The notes under the pieces: model-generated
Database searches by the model: none
What the model saw: only the letters and a program-made list of their open reading frames with translations
Told to the model about the DNA's origin: nothing
Assembly: GCF_014650335.1 (NCBI RefSeq)
Contig: NZ_BMUT01000019.1
Coordinates: 38,335-102,334 of the forward strand
Origin: Streptomyces hiroshimensis
GTDB lineage: Bacteria > Actinomycetota > Actinomycetes > Streptomycetales > Streptomycetaceae
Direction: 5' to 3'
DNA length: 64,000 nucleotides
In this document: positions 1 to 8,404 of the stretch, one piece after another
Numbering within the stretch: position 1 is the stretch's first letter
Layout of the letters: each line of letters starts with the position of its first letter
Position numbers and translations under genes: made by a program

Positions 1-192
1 GCCTCCGCTGCGGTGCTGTTCCTCCTCGCCAGCGGCAGCGAGGACCAGGCCGCCGAGCAGTACGCCACCCTCTACGGCCTGAGCCCCGAGCGGGCCGCCG
101 TCGACGTTCGCGGCGTCGCCGACGCTCTCACCACGCAGGGCATCGCGGGGGAACCTGTGGCCCCGTCCGGCTGGTCGAGGTGGTGGCGATGA
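1..192 (+). CDS. Lasso peptide RiPP recognition protein (B1, PqqD-like), 3' part
   Basis: Frame 1 is open from the window edge to TGA at 190-192, giving 63 residues with no start in view. It has the layout of a lasso-peptide B1/PqqD-type RiPP recognition element: a helix containing VLFLLASGSEDQAAEQYA, then a winged-helix tail with LSPERAAVDVRGVADAL. Such proteins bind the precursor leader and deliver it to the B2 protease. The next gene starts inside the stop codon (ATGA) and looks like B2, which is the main support. The precursor and B/C cyclase genes would lie left of the window. The N-terminus is missing only because the window cuts it. Confidence 0.8.
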   Translation, partial: ASAAVLFLLASGSEDQAAEQYATLYGLSPERAAVDVRGVADALTTQGIAGEPVAPSGWSRWWR

Positions 193-611
193 CCACCATG
201 GAGTCGTACTCCACCGTCCGCACAGGCCCCTTCCATGACCGCCTGGCGGCGGCCATGGGCCTCGCCCTGGCCCTGGTGCTCCTGGCCCTGCCCTTCCGCT
301 ACACCGTCCGCGCTGTCCGCCTCGCCCGCCGTGCCGGCCGCCGGGCGATAGCACCCGACCGAGCGGAGGCCCTGGTCGCCACCGTCCGGCACACCGGCCG
401 CCTCTGGCCGGTCCGGGCGGCATGCGCGGAAATCTCGCTCGGGTCGGTCCTGGCCGCAGCCCTCCTCGGTCGGCGCCTGGACTGGTGTCTGGGGGTGCGG
501 TTCTCCCCGCCGCCCACCGAATACCACGCGTGGACAGCGATTCCCGGCGGCGGACCAGTTGGTGAATACACCGAGGCCGGATGGCACCACTACGCCGCTC
601 TCGTCATCTGA
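189..611 (+). CDS. Lasso peptide leader peptidase (B2, transglutaminase-like)
   Basis: A 140-residue protein of the lasso-peptide B2 family, cysteine proteases that cut the leader from the precursor before macrolactam closure. ATG 189 overlaps the B1 stop by 4 bp; a GTG at 180 is an alternative. Residues 20-45 form a hydrophobic segment. The catalytic half has Cys79 (RAACAEISLGS), a following hydrophobic helix, LGVRFSPPP, and His113 in HAW, the usual Cys-His arrangement. Where relatives read V-D-G after HAW this one reads I-P-G-G, so the third triad residue is not obvious. It sits between B1 and the methyltransferase, as in lasso clusters with separate B1/B2 genes. Confidence 0.86.
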   Translation: MTTMESYSTVRTGPFHDRLAAAMGLALALVLLALPFRYTVRAVRLARRAGRRAIAPDRAEALVATVRHTGRLWPVRAACAEISLGSVLAAALLGRRLDWCLGVRFSPPPTEYHAWTAIPGGGPVGEYTEAGWHHYAALVI

Positions 612-704
612 GCACGTCAACTTGGCGCCTCGTTGACGCGTGTCCCTCACTCACTCGGAGCAGTTGAGGAACGCATCCTGACCCTTCCACGAAGGAGTGA
701 ACTG

Positions 705-1778
705 ATGACCCCCGTTGCTGCCGCCGCTGAGAGAGTCCCCGAGCAGCACTACACCCACCACAAGGCCCGGGGCGCGACCATCCACCGCACGAACCCGGTC
801 TTCATCCACCGGGAGCTGGAAGCCCTCGACGTGCGCATGAGCATGAACGTCGCCGAGGTCGGCACCGGTTCCGGTCTCTCCGGGGGCCTGCTCGCCGAAC
901 TCGTCGGACCGACCGGCATGGTGACCAGCCTGGACATCGACCCGTACCTGACGCGGTGGGCCAACCACATCCACGCCGAGCGCGGGGTGAACAACATCCG
1001 CTGCTACGCCGTGGACGGCACCGCCGGCTACCCCGGCCGGGCCCCCTACGACCGCATGGTGGGCTGGTGCACGCCGCCGCTGCTGCCGAAGGCGTGGGTG
1101 GACCAGGTCAAGGACGGCGGGCTGATCGTGGCCACGCTGCCGATCGCGGCCGTGCCGAACCTGGCGATCGGTGCCGTGATCCGCATCAGCAACGGACAGC
1201 CGCGCATCGAGTCGATCTTCCCTGGCTCCTACATCGAGACCGGCTCTTCTCCCCGCAGCGACTTCTCGGTCCCTGCACGGTGGGTCGACTGGGAGAGTCG
1301 AGTCCCGGCCACCTCGTGGGTGTCGATCGCCTGGCGCGAGCAGGACGACTGGCAGAACTCCGGGGCGCGTGGGGTACTCGACCGCCTGCGGGAGCCCGGA
1401 CACACCGAGCAGTACAAGGGAGAAGAGATCGACTGGTCCAGCCTCCGCGTCTGGCTGGCCACCACCGGCTCCCGACTGACGATGACGGAGCTGAAGGCCG
1501 ACGTCATCGGCCTCGGGCACTCGACCCGCAACACCGCCGCCGTGATCCAGCAGGACGACACGATCACCGCCGACGCGGCGGACTCGGCGTCCCTGACCGT
1601 CCTGCGGGGCTGGCTCGCCGCCTGGGAGGATGCCGGCCGCCCCGCCCCTGACACCTACACCGCGGGCCTGGTCCCCGACATGGACGGCGACGTCCCCGGC
1701 TGGGACCTCCGGCTGGCTCAGAAGCGGGCGCGAGGGCAGGAAGTCCCAGAGTCAGAACCGGGCGTATGGGTCGACTAG
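705..1778 (+). CDS. PIMT-like methyltransferase of a RiPP (lasso) cluster
   Basis: A 357-residue SAM-dependent methyltransferase related to protein L-isoaspartyl methyltransferase. The SAM loop is VGTGSG (residues 52-57) and the acidic strand end is LDID (76-79). The substrate-loop region reads ATIHRTNPVFIH instead of the housekeeping consensus. About 150 C-terminal residues go beyond the housekeeping core, as in RiPP-associated PIMT homologues (OlvSA, LihM, AmdM types). Those methylate an Asp so that it collapses to aspartimide or isoaspartate. ATG 705 was chosen because GAAGGAG lies 8 bp upstream; an in-frame start at 633 would add 24 unlikely residues. Lying just after lasso B1/B2, it probably modifies the lasso peptide. 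Confidence 0.78.
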   Translation: MTPVAAAAERVPEQHYTHHKARGATIHRTNPVFIHRELEALDVRMSMNVAEVGTGSGLSGGLLAELVGPTGMVTSLDIDPYLTRWANHIHAERGVNNIRCYAVDGTAGYPGRAPYDRMVGWCTPPLLPKAWVDQVKDGGLIVATLPIAAVPNLAIGAVIRISNGQPRIESIFPGSYIETGSSPRSDFSVPARWVDWESRVPATSWVSIAWREQDDWQNSGARGVLDRLREPGHTEQYKGEEIDWSSLRVWLATTGSRLTMTELKADVIGLGHSTRNTAAVIQQDDTITADAADSASLTVLRGWLAAWEDAGRPAPDTYTAGLVPDMDGDVPGWDLRLAQKRARGQEVPESEPGVWVD

Positions 1779-1795
1779 TCCGCCTTACGAGGCGA

Positions 1796-1829
1796 CCAGG
1801 GTGAGGCCCCGCCCCCGGCCTCACCCTGG
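1796..1829 (+). terminator. Hairpin after the PIMT-like gene
   Basis: A 13-bp perfect stem (1796-1808 with 1817-1829) around an 8-nt loop, 18 bases after the methyltransferase stop. It is a likely transcription end for the lasso-side operon. No U-tract follows, which is common in this group. Confidence 0.6.
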
Positions 1830-1839
1830 CCTCACCGGC

Positions 1840-1869
1840 CCGGCCACCGGCGGTTCCCCTGGTGGCCGG
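1840..1869 (-). terminator. Hairpin after the chitinase gene
   Basis: Stem CCGGCCACC (1840-1848) with GGTGGCCGG (1861-1869), just beyond the stop of the minus-strand chitinase. With the neighbouring hairpin it separates two convergent genes. Confidence 0.5.
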
Positions 1870-1884
1870 CTGCCGGACTGCGGC

Positions 1885-3042
1885 TCAGCGGCCCTGCAGT
1901 CGCCTGACGTTGTCGCCGAAGCTCCACGCCTTGGAGCCGTCCCAGTTCAGCGACCACGTCATGAGGCCCTTCAGGGCGCCGCCGTAGGTGTTCCACGCCT
2001 GCGCCACCAGCCCCGGTGACATATGGCCGCCCCCGGCGCCCGGCTGAGCGGGCAGCCCCGGGACCTGCTTTTCGTAGGGGACGCGGATGGTCGTGCCCTG
2101 GACGACCAGCCCCTTGTTCAGGCAGTCCGTCTGCGCGGTGAACCCCTGGACCGTCCCCGCGGAGTACGAGTCCCCGGAGCAGCCGTACATGTTCCCGTTG
2201 TAGTACTGCATGTTCAGCCACCACAGCCGGCCGTTGTCGGCGTACTTCTTCACGATCGGCAGATAGGCACCCCAGATCGAGCCGTACGTGACGCTGCCGC
2301 CCGTCACGTAAGCCGTCTCGGGTGCCATCGTCAGGCCGAAGTCCGAGGGCATGCGGGCGAGCACGCCGTCGATGATGCGGACGAGGTTGGCCTGCGAGGT
2401 GGAGAGCCTGGTGATGTCGCCGCTGCCGGTCAGGCCGGTCTCGATGTCGATGTCGATGCCGTCGAAGTTGTACGCCTTGAGGATCGGCACCACCGTCTCG
2501 ACGAACCGGTCGGCGACCGTACCGGAACTGAGGTCGATGCCTGCCGCCGCGCCGCCGATCGACATCAGGATCGTGGCCCCGGCCGCCTTGGCCTGGCACA
2601 TCTCGGCCGGGGTCGCGACCTTCACGGTCGCGTCCATCCCGTCCTCCCACAGGACCGTTCCGTCCGGGCGGATGACCGGGAACGCCGCGTTGATCACGTT
2701 GTAGCCGTGCTGCCGGATGCGCGCATCGGTGATGGGTACCCAGCCGAACGGCGGGTGCACGCCGTTCGCCGCGCCGTCCCAGTTCTCCCAGTAGCCCTGC
2801 AGCACCTTGCCGGCGGGCTTCGGCCGGACGGGACAGGTGTCGGCCCGGGACCCGGGCGCACTCGCCGCTTGCCTGCGCTCCTGCTCCTGCGCCTGCATCT
2901 GCGCCTGCATCTGCGCTTGCGTCGGCGTCGGCGTCTGCGCCTGCGTTTGCGTCTGCGCCCGTACGTCCTGTGGCGCCTGCCCGAGGAAGGCGACGGCCAT
3001 GAGCACGCCGGCTCCCAGCAGACGCGCCGTCCGACCGGTCAT
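1885..3042 (-). CDS. Secreted GH18 chitinase
   Basis: A 385-residue secreted glycoside hydrolase family 18 protein. It has a Sec-type signal peptide (about residues 1-29, ending VRA), a Q/A/T/P-rich low-complexity linker (30-60) and a TIM-barrel domain. The barrel carries SIGG (161-164) and the catalytic signature FDGIDIDIE (193-201), with Glu201 as the acid. This should hydrolyse chitin and related N-acetylglucosamine polymers outside the cell. No carbohydrate-binding module is seen. The linker is encoded by short CAG/GCG-type repeats and probably varies in length. The gene is isolated and faces the lasso genes tail to tail. Confidence 0.92.
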   Translation of the reverse strand: MTGRTARLLGAGVLMAVAFLGQAPQDVRAQTQTQAQTPTPTQAQMQAQMQAQEQERRQAASAPGSRADTCPVRPKPAGKVLQGYWENWDGAANGVHPPFGWVPITDARIRQHGYNVINAAFPVIRPDGTVLWEDGMDATVKVATPAEMCQAKAAGATILMSIGGAAAGIDLSSGTVADRFVETVVPILKAYNFDGIDIDIETGLTGSGDITRLSTSQANLVRIIDGVLARMPSDFGLTMAPETAYVTGGSVTYGSIWGAYLPIVKKYADNGRLWWLNMQYYNGNMYGCSGDSYSAGTVQGFTAQTDCLNKGLVVQGTTIRVPYEKQVPGLPAQPGAGGGHMSPGLVAQAWNTYGGALKGLMTWSLNWDGSKAWSFGDNVRRLQGR

Positions 3043-3337
3043 GCCGACCCCCTCGACGAGAACGCTCGAAGGTGTCGAACGCTAGAACCGCTCCACCGGG
3101 ACGTCAATAGGTCTGGACCAAGCCGGTGCTCAGCAACTGCCGACTGCCACCGCTGTCCCGGTTCCCCTTCCGCTTCGCTGCACTGCCGCGCACGGGAACT
3201 GTGCGGCGCACCTCCTCTTGTTCCGTCCGCCGGACGTGCTTCCGTGCACCGCACAACCATGGATTGGCGGACCGGGCGGGGTGGACAACATGGTGATGGT
3301 TCCTACGTCCCGGCAACTCGTCCCGGAAGGGGTAGGC

Positions 3338-4708
3338 ATGAAGACGGCTGCGTCGATTCCGCTGGCACCGGGATCGCTACCCCTCCTGGGCCATGCGCTC
3401 CCCCTCGTCCGCGACCCCTTGGCGTTCGTGTCGTCCCTGCCCGCCCACGGGGAGATGGTGCGGCTACGTCTGGGGACGCGTTCGGTCGTGATGGTGTGCG
3501 ATGCGAACCTGACCCGCCGGACCCTCCTGGAGGACCACGTCTTCGACAAGGGCGGGCCGCTGTACGAGCGCATACGCGAGTTGGTGGGCGACGGTCTGGT
3601 CTCCTGCCCGCACAGCCGGCACCGGCGGCAGCGCCGCCTCTGCCAGCCGGCCTTCCGCCCCGACCGGCTCCCCCACTACGCGCCGGCCTTCACGTCCTCG
3701 GCAGAGGCCGCTTCCCGGTCCTGGCACGACGGCCAGGTCATCGACGTCACCACCGAGATGATGGCGCTGACCGCGCGGATCGCGGTGGAGACCATGTTCA
3801 CCACCGGGCTTCCTCCGGAAGCCGCACAGACGATCATCGTCGACATCAACGCATTGATGGAAACGCTGCTCTGGCGGGCCATCAGGCCCTCGGTGCTCGA
3901 ACGGCTGCCGGGCGTGGCGAACCACCGGTACGACCGGGCTCGTGCCCGCCTCCGGCACACGATCGACAGTGTCACCGCCGACCGGCGCAACGACCCGGCC
4001 GACCACGGCGACCTGCTGTCATCTCTGCAGAACGCCGAGGGCACCGAGGATGCCAAGCGCACCGAGGACCCCGCGAATCCGGCCGCCGACCGGGAGGGAC
4101 TCGCCGGCCGGGAACTGACCGATCAGATCCTCACGTTCTTCTTCGCCGGAACGGAGACCACCTCCAACACACTCGCCTGGGCGCTGTACCTCCTCGCCGC
4201 CCACCCGGAGGTCGAGAGCCGGCTCAGCTCGGAGACCGACCGCGTACTGGCGGGCGCGACGGCCACGTTCGCGGACCTGCCCGCCCTCGAGATGGCCCGC
4301 CACGTGATCATGGAGACCTTGCGGCTGTACCCACCCGCCTGGCTGGTCACCCGGACCGTGGCCGAGGACACCGAGCTCGGTGGGATCCGTCTCCCCACGG
4401 GAGCCGCGATCGCCTTCAGCCCCTACCTGATCCACCGCCGGCCCGGCCTGTACGAGACCCCGGACCACTTCGACCCCGACCGGTGGCGCCGGACCCACCC
4501 CGATCGCGCCGCCTACCTTCCCTTCGGCTCCGGTGCCCGTAAATGCATAGGCGCCCGCTTCGCCATGGCCGAAGCCGTCCTGGCCCTGGTCACGCTCACC
4601 GCCCGCTGGCGTCTGGTCCGCCTCACCGACCGGCCCGTCCGGCCTTTCGCGAAGTCGACGCTGAGCCCCCGGGGGCTACGGATGCGCGTCACCGCCCGCC
4701 ACGCTTGA
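3338..4708 (+). CDS. Cytochrome P450 (pentalenene-oxygenase-like)
   Basis: A 456-residue P450. It starts near ASIPLAPGSLPLLGHALPLV, has the I-helix oxygen-binding motif FFAGTETTSN, the K-helix ETLR, and the haem loop FGSGARKCIG with ligand Cys403. This layout (N-terminal PGSLPLLGH, high-GC actinomycete) resembles bacterial P450s that oxidise terpenes, such as the CYP183 group. ATG 3338 has a GGAAGGGG box just upstream; ATG 3290 is also possible. It is co-directional with the IclR gene and next to terpene cyclases, so oxidation of their product is the likely job. No ferredoxin or reductase gene is nearby. Confidence 0.88.
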   Translation: MKTAASIPLAPGSLPLLGHALPLVRDPLAFVSSLPAHGEMVRLRLGTRSVVMVCDANLTRRTLLEDHVFDKGGPLYERIRELVGDGLVSCPHSRHRRQRRLCQPAFRPDRLPHYAPAFTSSAEAASRSWHDGQVIDVTTEMMALTARIAVETMFTTGLPPEAAQTIIVDINALMETLLWRAIRPSVLERLPGVANHRYDRARARLRHTIDSVTADRRNDPADHGDLLSSLQNAEGTEDAKRTEDPANPAADREGLAGRELTDQILTFFFAGTETTSNTLAWALYLLAAHPEVESRLSSETDRVLAGATATFADLPALEMARHVIMETLRLYPPAWLVTRTVAEDTELGGIRLPTGAAIAFSPYLIHRRPGLYETPDHFDPDRWRRTHPDRAAYLPFGSGARKCIGARFAMAEAVLALVTLTARWRLVRLTDRPVRPFAKSTLSPRGLRMRVTARHA

Positions 4709-4775
4709 CCAGTAGGGATGACCAGGCATGCCGCAGGGAGGGGAACCGCGTACCACCACCAGCATCGAGCCGGCT

Positions 4776-4895
4776 GCGAAAGGGGTCCCGGCGGGAGGGA
4801 TCCCAGCGAAGGAGATCCCGGCGAAAGGGATCCCGGCGGAGGGAACCCCGGCAGAAGGGAGCACGGCAGAAGGGAGCACGGCAGAAGGAATCCCG
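4776..4895 (+). repeat. Eight 15-bp tandem repeats before or in the IclR start
   Basis: Eight imperfect units of the type GCGAAAGGGATCCCG run without a break. If translation began at ATG 4728 they would encode five-residue repeats of the G-I-P-A-K/E kind. They end 13 bp before the preferred IclR start codon, and many units contain a GGAG/AAGG core that resembles a ribosome-binding site. Confidence 0.85.
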
Positions 4896-4907
4896 GAAAG
4901 GAGCGCG

Positions 4908-5702
4908 ATGGGCCGTGCCCTGCGGGTCCTGGAATCGGTGTGCCGGGACGCCCGGCCGCGCGGGCTCAGCGAGATCGCCCGGGAGACGGGCGTGCCGAAA
5001 GCGACGACGTACCGCATGCTGACGGCACTGTGCGCCCACGGCATGGTCTCGCGCTGGGACGACAAGTACGTGCCGGGTGAGCGCCTGGCCGAGCTCGCTT
5101 CGGCGCGCACCGCGCAGCGCGACCAGCTGAGCACGCTGCGGGCCACGGCCATGCCCTTCCTCCTCGACCTGTACGCCTCCCTGGGCGGCTTCGTGGGCCT
5201 GGGCGTGCACGAGGGCAGGCAGGTGCGGTACGTGGAACGCATCCATGGCCGCCGGCTGCAATCCCTGGTGTCGGAGGTCGGAGAAAGGGTGCCGGTGCAC
5301 TCCACCTCCATCGGGAAACTGCTGCTTGCCTTCGACCGTGATGCGACGGCGGCCGTCCGGCCCTCTCACGAGGAATTCGAAGCCGGGCTCGAAACCGAAC
5401 TCGCGGTGATCCGTCGCACCGGAATAGCCGTCGACCGCCCGGAGTACACCTCAGGAATGCTGACGGTGACCGCGCCCGTCCTCGGTCCGGACCACCGCGT
5501 GCTCGCCGGTGTGACGATCGGTGACAGCACAGGCCGGATGGCGCTGAACCGTGCTGCCGACGAGCTGCGGCGCACGGCGTTCGCCCTCACTGTCGCCTTG
5601 CGCCGGTTCCGCACCGCCCCGCTCCCCCTCTCTCCCGGCCCGGCCCCTACCCGCCTGCAGCGGGGGCGCGGCAAGGCCGGGAAAGATGGGTGGCGGCGAT
5701 GA
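4908..5702 (+). CDS. IclR-family transcriptional regulator
   Basis: A 264-residue IclR regulator. The N-terminal winged helix-turn-helix (about 1-65) includes LSEIARETGVPKATTYRMLTAL, followed by the effector-binding GAF-like domain (about 80-245). The latter has the typical VHSTSIGKLLLA stretch and the late tract LTVTAPVLGPDHRVLAGVTIGD. ATG 4908 was preferred because GGAAAGGAG precedes it and the family motif begins directly; ATG 4728 would add about 60 repetitive residues. It lies within the terpene cluster and overlaps the 3' end of the class II cyclase by 56 bp on the opposite strand, so it is a candidate pathway regulator. Confidence 0.88.
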   Translation: MGRALRVLESVCRDARPRGLSEIARETGVPKATTYRMLTALCAHGMVSRWDDKYVPGERLAELASARTAQRDQLSTLRATAMPFLLDLYASLGGFVGLGVHEGRQVRYVERIHGRRLQSLVSEVGERVPVHSTSIGKLLLAFDRDATAAVRPSHEEFEAGLETELAVIRRTGIAVDRPEYTSGMLTVTAPVLGPDHRVLAGVTIGDSTGRMALNRAADELRRTAFALTVALRRFRTAPLPLSPGPAPTRLQRGRGKAGKDGWRR

Positions 5703-7230
5703 CGGCCGACTGCACGACCGCCGTCGGGGTGAAAAGGGACTTGCCGAGCCATAGTTCGGCGAAGTCGTGAGGCTCTGCGTCCAGAAAAGGCATGAGGTAT
5801 CGATGGGCGGCGGCCGCCGTGCGGGACGGAATCGGCGACCGGCGGTCGGCGAGGGCGTCCAGGGCCAGAATCGCGTAGGCGGTCTCCTCCGGCTGTCCGC
5901 CGTCGATTCCCCAGGAGCCGTCGGCGTGCTGAGTGCCGATCAGCCAGCGGCGGGTCGCGGACAGGCCGAGGTCACCGGATACGGACCGGCCGAGGGCAAA
6001 GCTGACATGAGCAGTGGCGTAATAGGGCGACACATGCCACTTGTCCAGCCAGTAACCGTCCGCCGTACGGGTGTCGCAGAGAAACCCGATGAGCTTACGG
6101 CGCTGCGCCGCGTAGGCGTCCGGCGAGTGGTTGAACGCCTCCAGGAGGCGGGCGTTCACACTGACCGACGCTCCGCGCTCCCCCGGATAGTGGAAGAAAT
6201 GGTCGCCTGCTTCGTAGCGCAGGAGGAGGCCGAGCGAGGGCGCGGGGTTCCTTCCGAGGTGGGGCAGCAGGTTGATGGTCATGGCGGTGGTATCGGCCTC
6301 GGGGACGGGGAATTCCCTGCTGAATCCGACCCACCCCCGGCGGTCGAGCTCGCCCGCCAGCGAGCCGAGGTGAGTCATCGCGCGGGAGGGGAGCAGACCG
6401 GCCCGGCCGAGGTGGTAGAGGGACCAGCCGATCTCGAAGGCCTCCATCGGGTGTACCTCGGGCGCCCCGCCGTCGGCCGAGCGGCAGGAGAGCGCGTCGA
6501 GGTAGGCAAGCGCCCGGGGGGAGCCCGTCTTCTGCCACAGGGCCGCAGTGGCCGCCGGGGAGCACCCCACTGAGCCTCCGGGCGACTGCATCGTCTGCAT
6601 CATCTGCATCGTCATCGCGGCGCCCGCAAGCGCCTCATCCGGCGCGACCTCCATGCAGTACCGCAGGGACGGGGAGCCCGGTCCCGCTGCGGAGGCGGCC
6701 ATTCTGGCGAGTTTGTCCTGCCGCAGGGCGTGGATGTCCGGCCATGCCTGCGGCGGGAGTCGCACGCCGTGGGCGCGGAGCTGACGGGTCAGTTCCGGCA
6801 CGACGAATTCGAGCCCGATCGGCTCGTGCGGTCCGCTCGGGCAGCCGCCGCCGGACGCTGACGACCGCAGATAGCCGACTCCCCGCTCCAGTGCGCCGGT
6901 CACCCAGCCGGATGGACCAGATGAACCGGACGGGCCGGGCGGTGCGGTGTCCGCGTAGTCGACGAGCGCCCGCACGGCCGCCAGGGTCGAGGTGAGGCGG
7001 TCGACGGGCAGGCCGATCCGGCCTCCCCAGGAACCGTCCGGATGCTGGCGTGCGCGCAGCCACTGAAGCGCGCGGGGATAACGCGGGGATCCCCCGGGGG
7101 AACGGACGCGGGATACGAACGCCGTGTTGTAACTGTCCGGGCAAGTGCCCGTGTCACCTAGGTGCGGCATAAGCCGGTTCACCGCATCCTGGATGCGGCG
7201 AGCAGGCGGCCGGCCCGAGACGGTCGTCAT
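5647..7230 (-). CDS. Class II terpene cyclase (copalyl-diphosphate-synthase-like)
   Basis: A 527-residue protein of the length and fold pattern of bacterial class II diterpene cyclases. QHPDGSWGG (62-70) and the later QHADGSWG are squalene-cyclase-type repeats. The protonation motif, normally DxDD, reads E-A-D-T-T (311-315), so Asp313 is kept as putative general acid while the first Asp is Glu and the fourth is Thr. DKWHVSPYYATAHV and LWLGKSLFTP match class II CPS-type C-terminal motifs. No class I DDxxD motif is seen. Expected reaction: proton-initiated cyclisation of GGPP (or FPP) to a bicyclic diphosphate. It is divergent from the Rieske and class I synthase genes. Confidence 0.85.
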   Translation of the reverse strand: MTTVSGRPPARRIQDAVNRLMPHLGDTGTCPDSYNTAFVSRVRSPGGSPRYPRALQWLRARQHPDGSWGGRIGLPVDRLTSTLAAVRALVDYADTAPPGPSGSSGPSGWVTGALERGVGYLRSSASGGGCPSGPHEPIGLEFVVPELTRQLRAHGVRLPPQAWPDIHALRQDKLARMAASAAGPGSPSLRYCMEVAPDEALAGAAMTMQMMQTMQSPGGSVGCSPAATAALWQKTGSPRALAYLDALSCRSADGGAPEVHPMEAFEIGWSLYHLGRAGLLPSRAMTHLGSLAGELDRRGWVGFSREFPVPEADTTAMTINLLPHLGRNPAPSLGLLLRYEAGDHFFHYPGERGASVSVNARLLEAFNHSPDAYAAQRRKLIGFLCDTRTADGYWLDKWHVSPYYATAHVSFALGRSVSGDLGLSATRRWLIGTQHADGSWGIDGGQPEETAYAILALDALADRRSPIPSRTAAAAHRYLMPFLDAEPHDFAELWLGKSLFTPTAVVQSAVIAATHLSRPCRAPAAGG

Positions 7231-7362
7231 GATTCATCTTCTAAGTCCCGCCCCGCCTTCCGCACAAGGAGGCGGTTCGCTGGGCGAACCGAAGGGTTGC
7301 CGGGCCGGTGCCGCAACGGCATTCTGCAGATCCCGGCATTGCAGGGCGATCGACCGACCGCA

Positions 7363-7402
7363 GTTGCCTCCTGTCCGGAGAAGTTGCTTCCTGTCCGGAG
7401 AA
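7363..7402. repeat. Two tandem 20-bp direct repeats before the Rieske gene
   Basis: Positions 7363-7382 and 7383-7402 are the same 20-mer with one mismatch, GTTGC(C/T)TCCTGTCCGGAGAA. They lie in the divergent promoter region between the class II cyclase and the Rieske oxygenase. Possibly an operator, perhaps for the IclR regulator; this is inference from position. Confidence 0.65.
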
Positions 7403-7415
7403 ACGGTCTCCACCG

Positions 7416-8378
7416 ATGACGATTTCCCAGCTCCCTTATCCCGACGGCTGGTTCGTCGTGGCATTTCGCGATGAACTCCCGGCAGGCCGGGTATTGACGC
7501 GACGGTTCATGGGCGAGGACGTCGTGCTGTACCGGACCCGTTCCGGCCTGGTGCGGGCGGTGCGCCCGTTCTGCCCGCACCTGGGGGCGCATCTCGGTCA
7601 CGGCGGCACGGTGGACGGCGAGGACATCGTCTGCCCGTTCCACCGCTTCGCCTATTCTCCGGACGGGACGTGCGTACGTACGGAGTACGGCACTCCACCG
7701 CCTCGCGCCCGCCTCACACTGCGGGAGGTACGCGAGGTCGACGGCGCCCTCGCCCTCTGGCACCATGCCCGAGGACTTCCGCCGGCCTGGGAGATACCCC
7801 CTTCGACACCGGCGGCGTTCAGCCCGGCCGGGCACGTCGTGCACACGGTGGTCGCTCACCCCCAGGACGTCATGGAGAACGCCATCGACACCGGGCACGG
7901 CCGGCCCGTGCACCGCATGGATACGGAAGTCCGGCGCATCCGGTGCACGGGAAACACGATGGAGGTCGACCTCTCGACGTCTCCCGCCGGAGTCCGCAGC
8001 AACGGCTACCTGGTGGCCAACCAGGTCCACTACGACTTGCAGGTTCACGGCCTCGGATGGCTGGCCGCCAGGGCAAGCATTCCCAAGCTGCGTTCCTGCA
8101 TCCGCTTCTGGACCATGCCGACTCCCGTGGACCCGCGCCATATCGAACTGCGGATCGCCGTGAACGTGGAGGAGGCGGCCGGAATCGCCCTGCCGCATTG
8201 GGCGACCAAGCTGCTCAGCAAGGCGTTCGCCCCATTGATCAACCGCGACGGGTCCAAGGACTTCCCGATCTGGCGGCACAAGACGTATATCGAGCACCCC
8301 AAATTGGCCAAGGGAGACGGTCCCATCATGGAGTACCGCCGCTGGGCCGGTCAGTTCTACAGCGAGGCGAGCTCCTGA
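7416..8378 (+). CDS. Rieske non-haem iron oxygenase (terpene cluster)
   Basis: A 320-residue oxygenase alpha-subunit-like protein. The [2Fe-2S] Rieske motif has Cys53, His55, Cys73 and His76 (CPHLG...CPFH). The mononuclear iron site is in NAIDTGHGRPVH, with Asn156, Asp159, His161 and His166. The overall type resembles KshA/Neverland-like steroid and terpenoid oxygenases. ATG 7416 starts the recognisable domain, although its ribosome-binding site (GGAG at 7397) is rather far; upstream in-frame starts exist in the repeat region. It is followed 26 bp later by a class I terpene synthase, so it likely oxidises the cyclised product. It is a paralogue of the Rieske gene at 50.5 kb. Confidence 0.9.
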   Translation: MTISQLPYPDGWFVVAFRDELPAGRVLTRRFMGEDVVLYRTRSGLVRAVRPFCPHLGAHLGHGGTVDGEDIVCPFHRFAYSPDGTCVRTEYGTPPPRARLTLREVREVDGALALWHHARGLPPAWEIPPSTPAAFSPAGHVVHTVVAHPQDVMENAIDTGHGRPVHRMDTEVRRIRCTGNTMEVDLSTSPAGVRSNGYLVANQVHYDLQVHGLGWLAARASIPKLRSCIRFWTMPTPVDPRHIELRIAVNVEEAAGIALPHWATKLLSKAFAPLINRDGSKDFPIWRHKTYIEHPKLAKGDGPIMEYRRWAGQFYSEASS

Positions 8379-8404
8379 CGGATCGGTGATACGGAGGTAC
8401 GGAG

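Noticed and set aside
2023..4542. A long plus-strand open frame of about 840 residues across chitinase and P450
   Set aside because: Composition is Arg/Pro/His-rich, it spans two real genes on opposite strands and carries no motif.
4776..4895. 15-bp array considered as a CRISPR array
   Set aside because: Units are directly adjacent, too short, and vary like a coding minisatellite.
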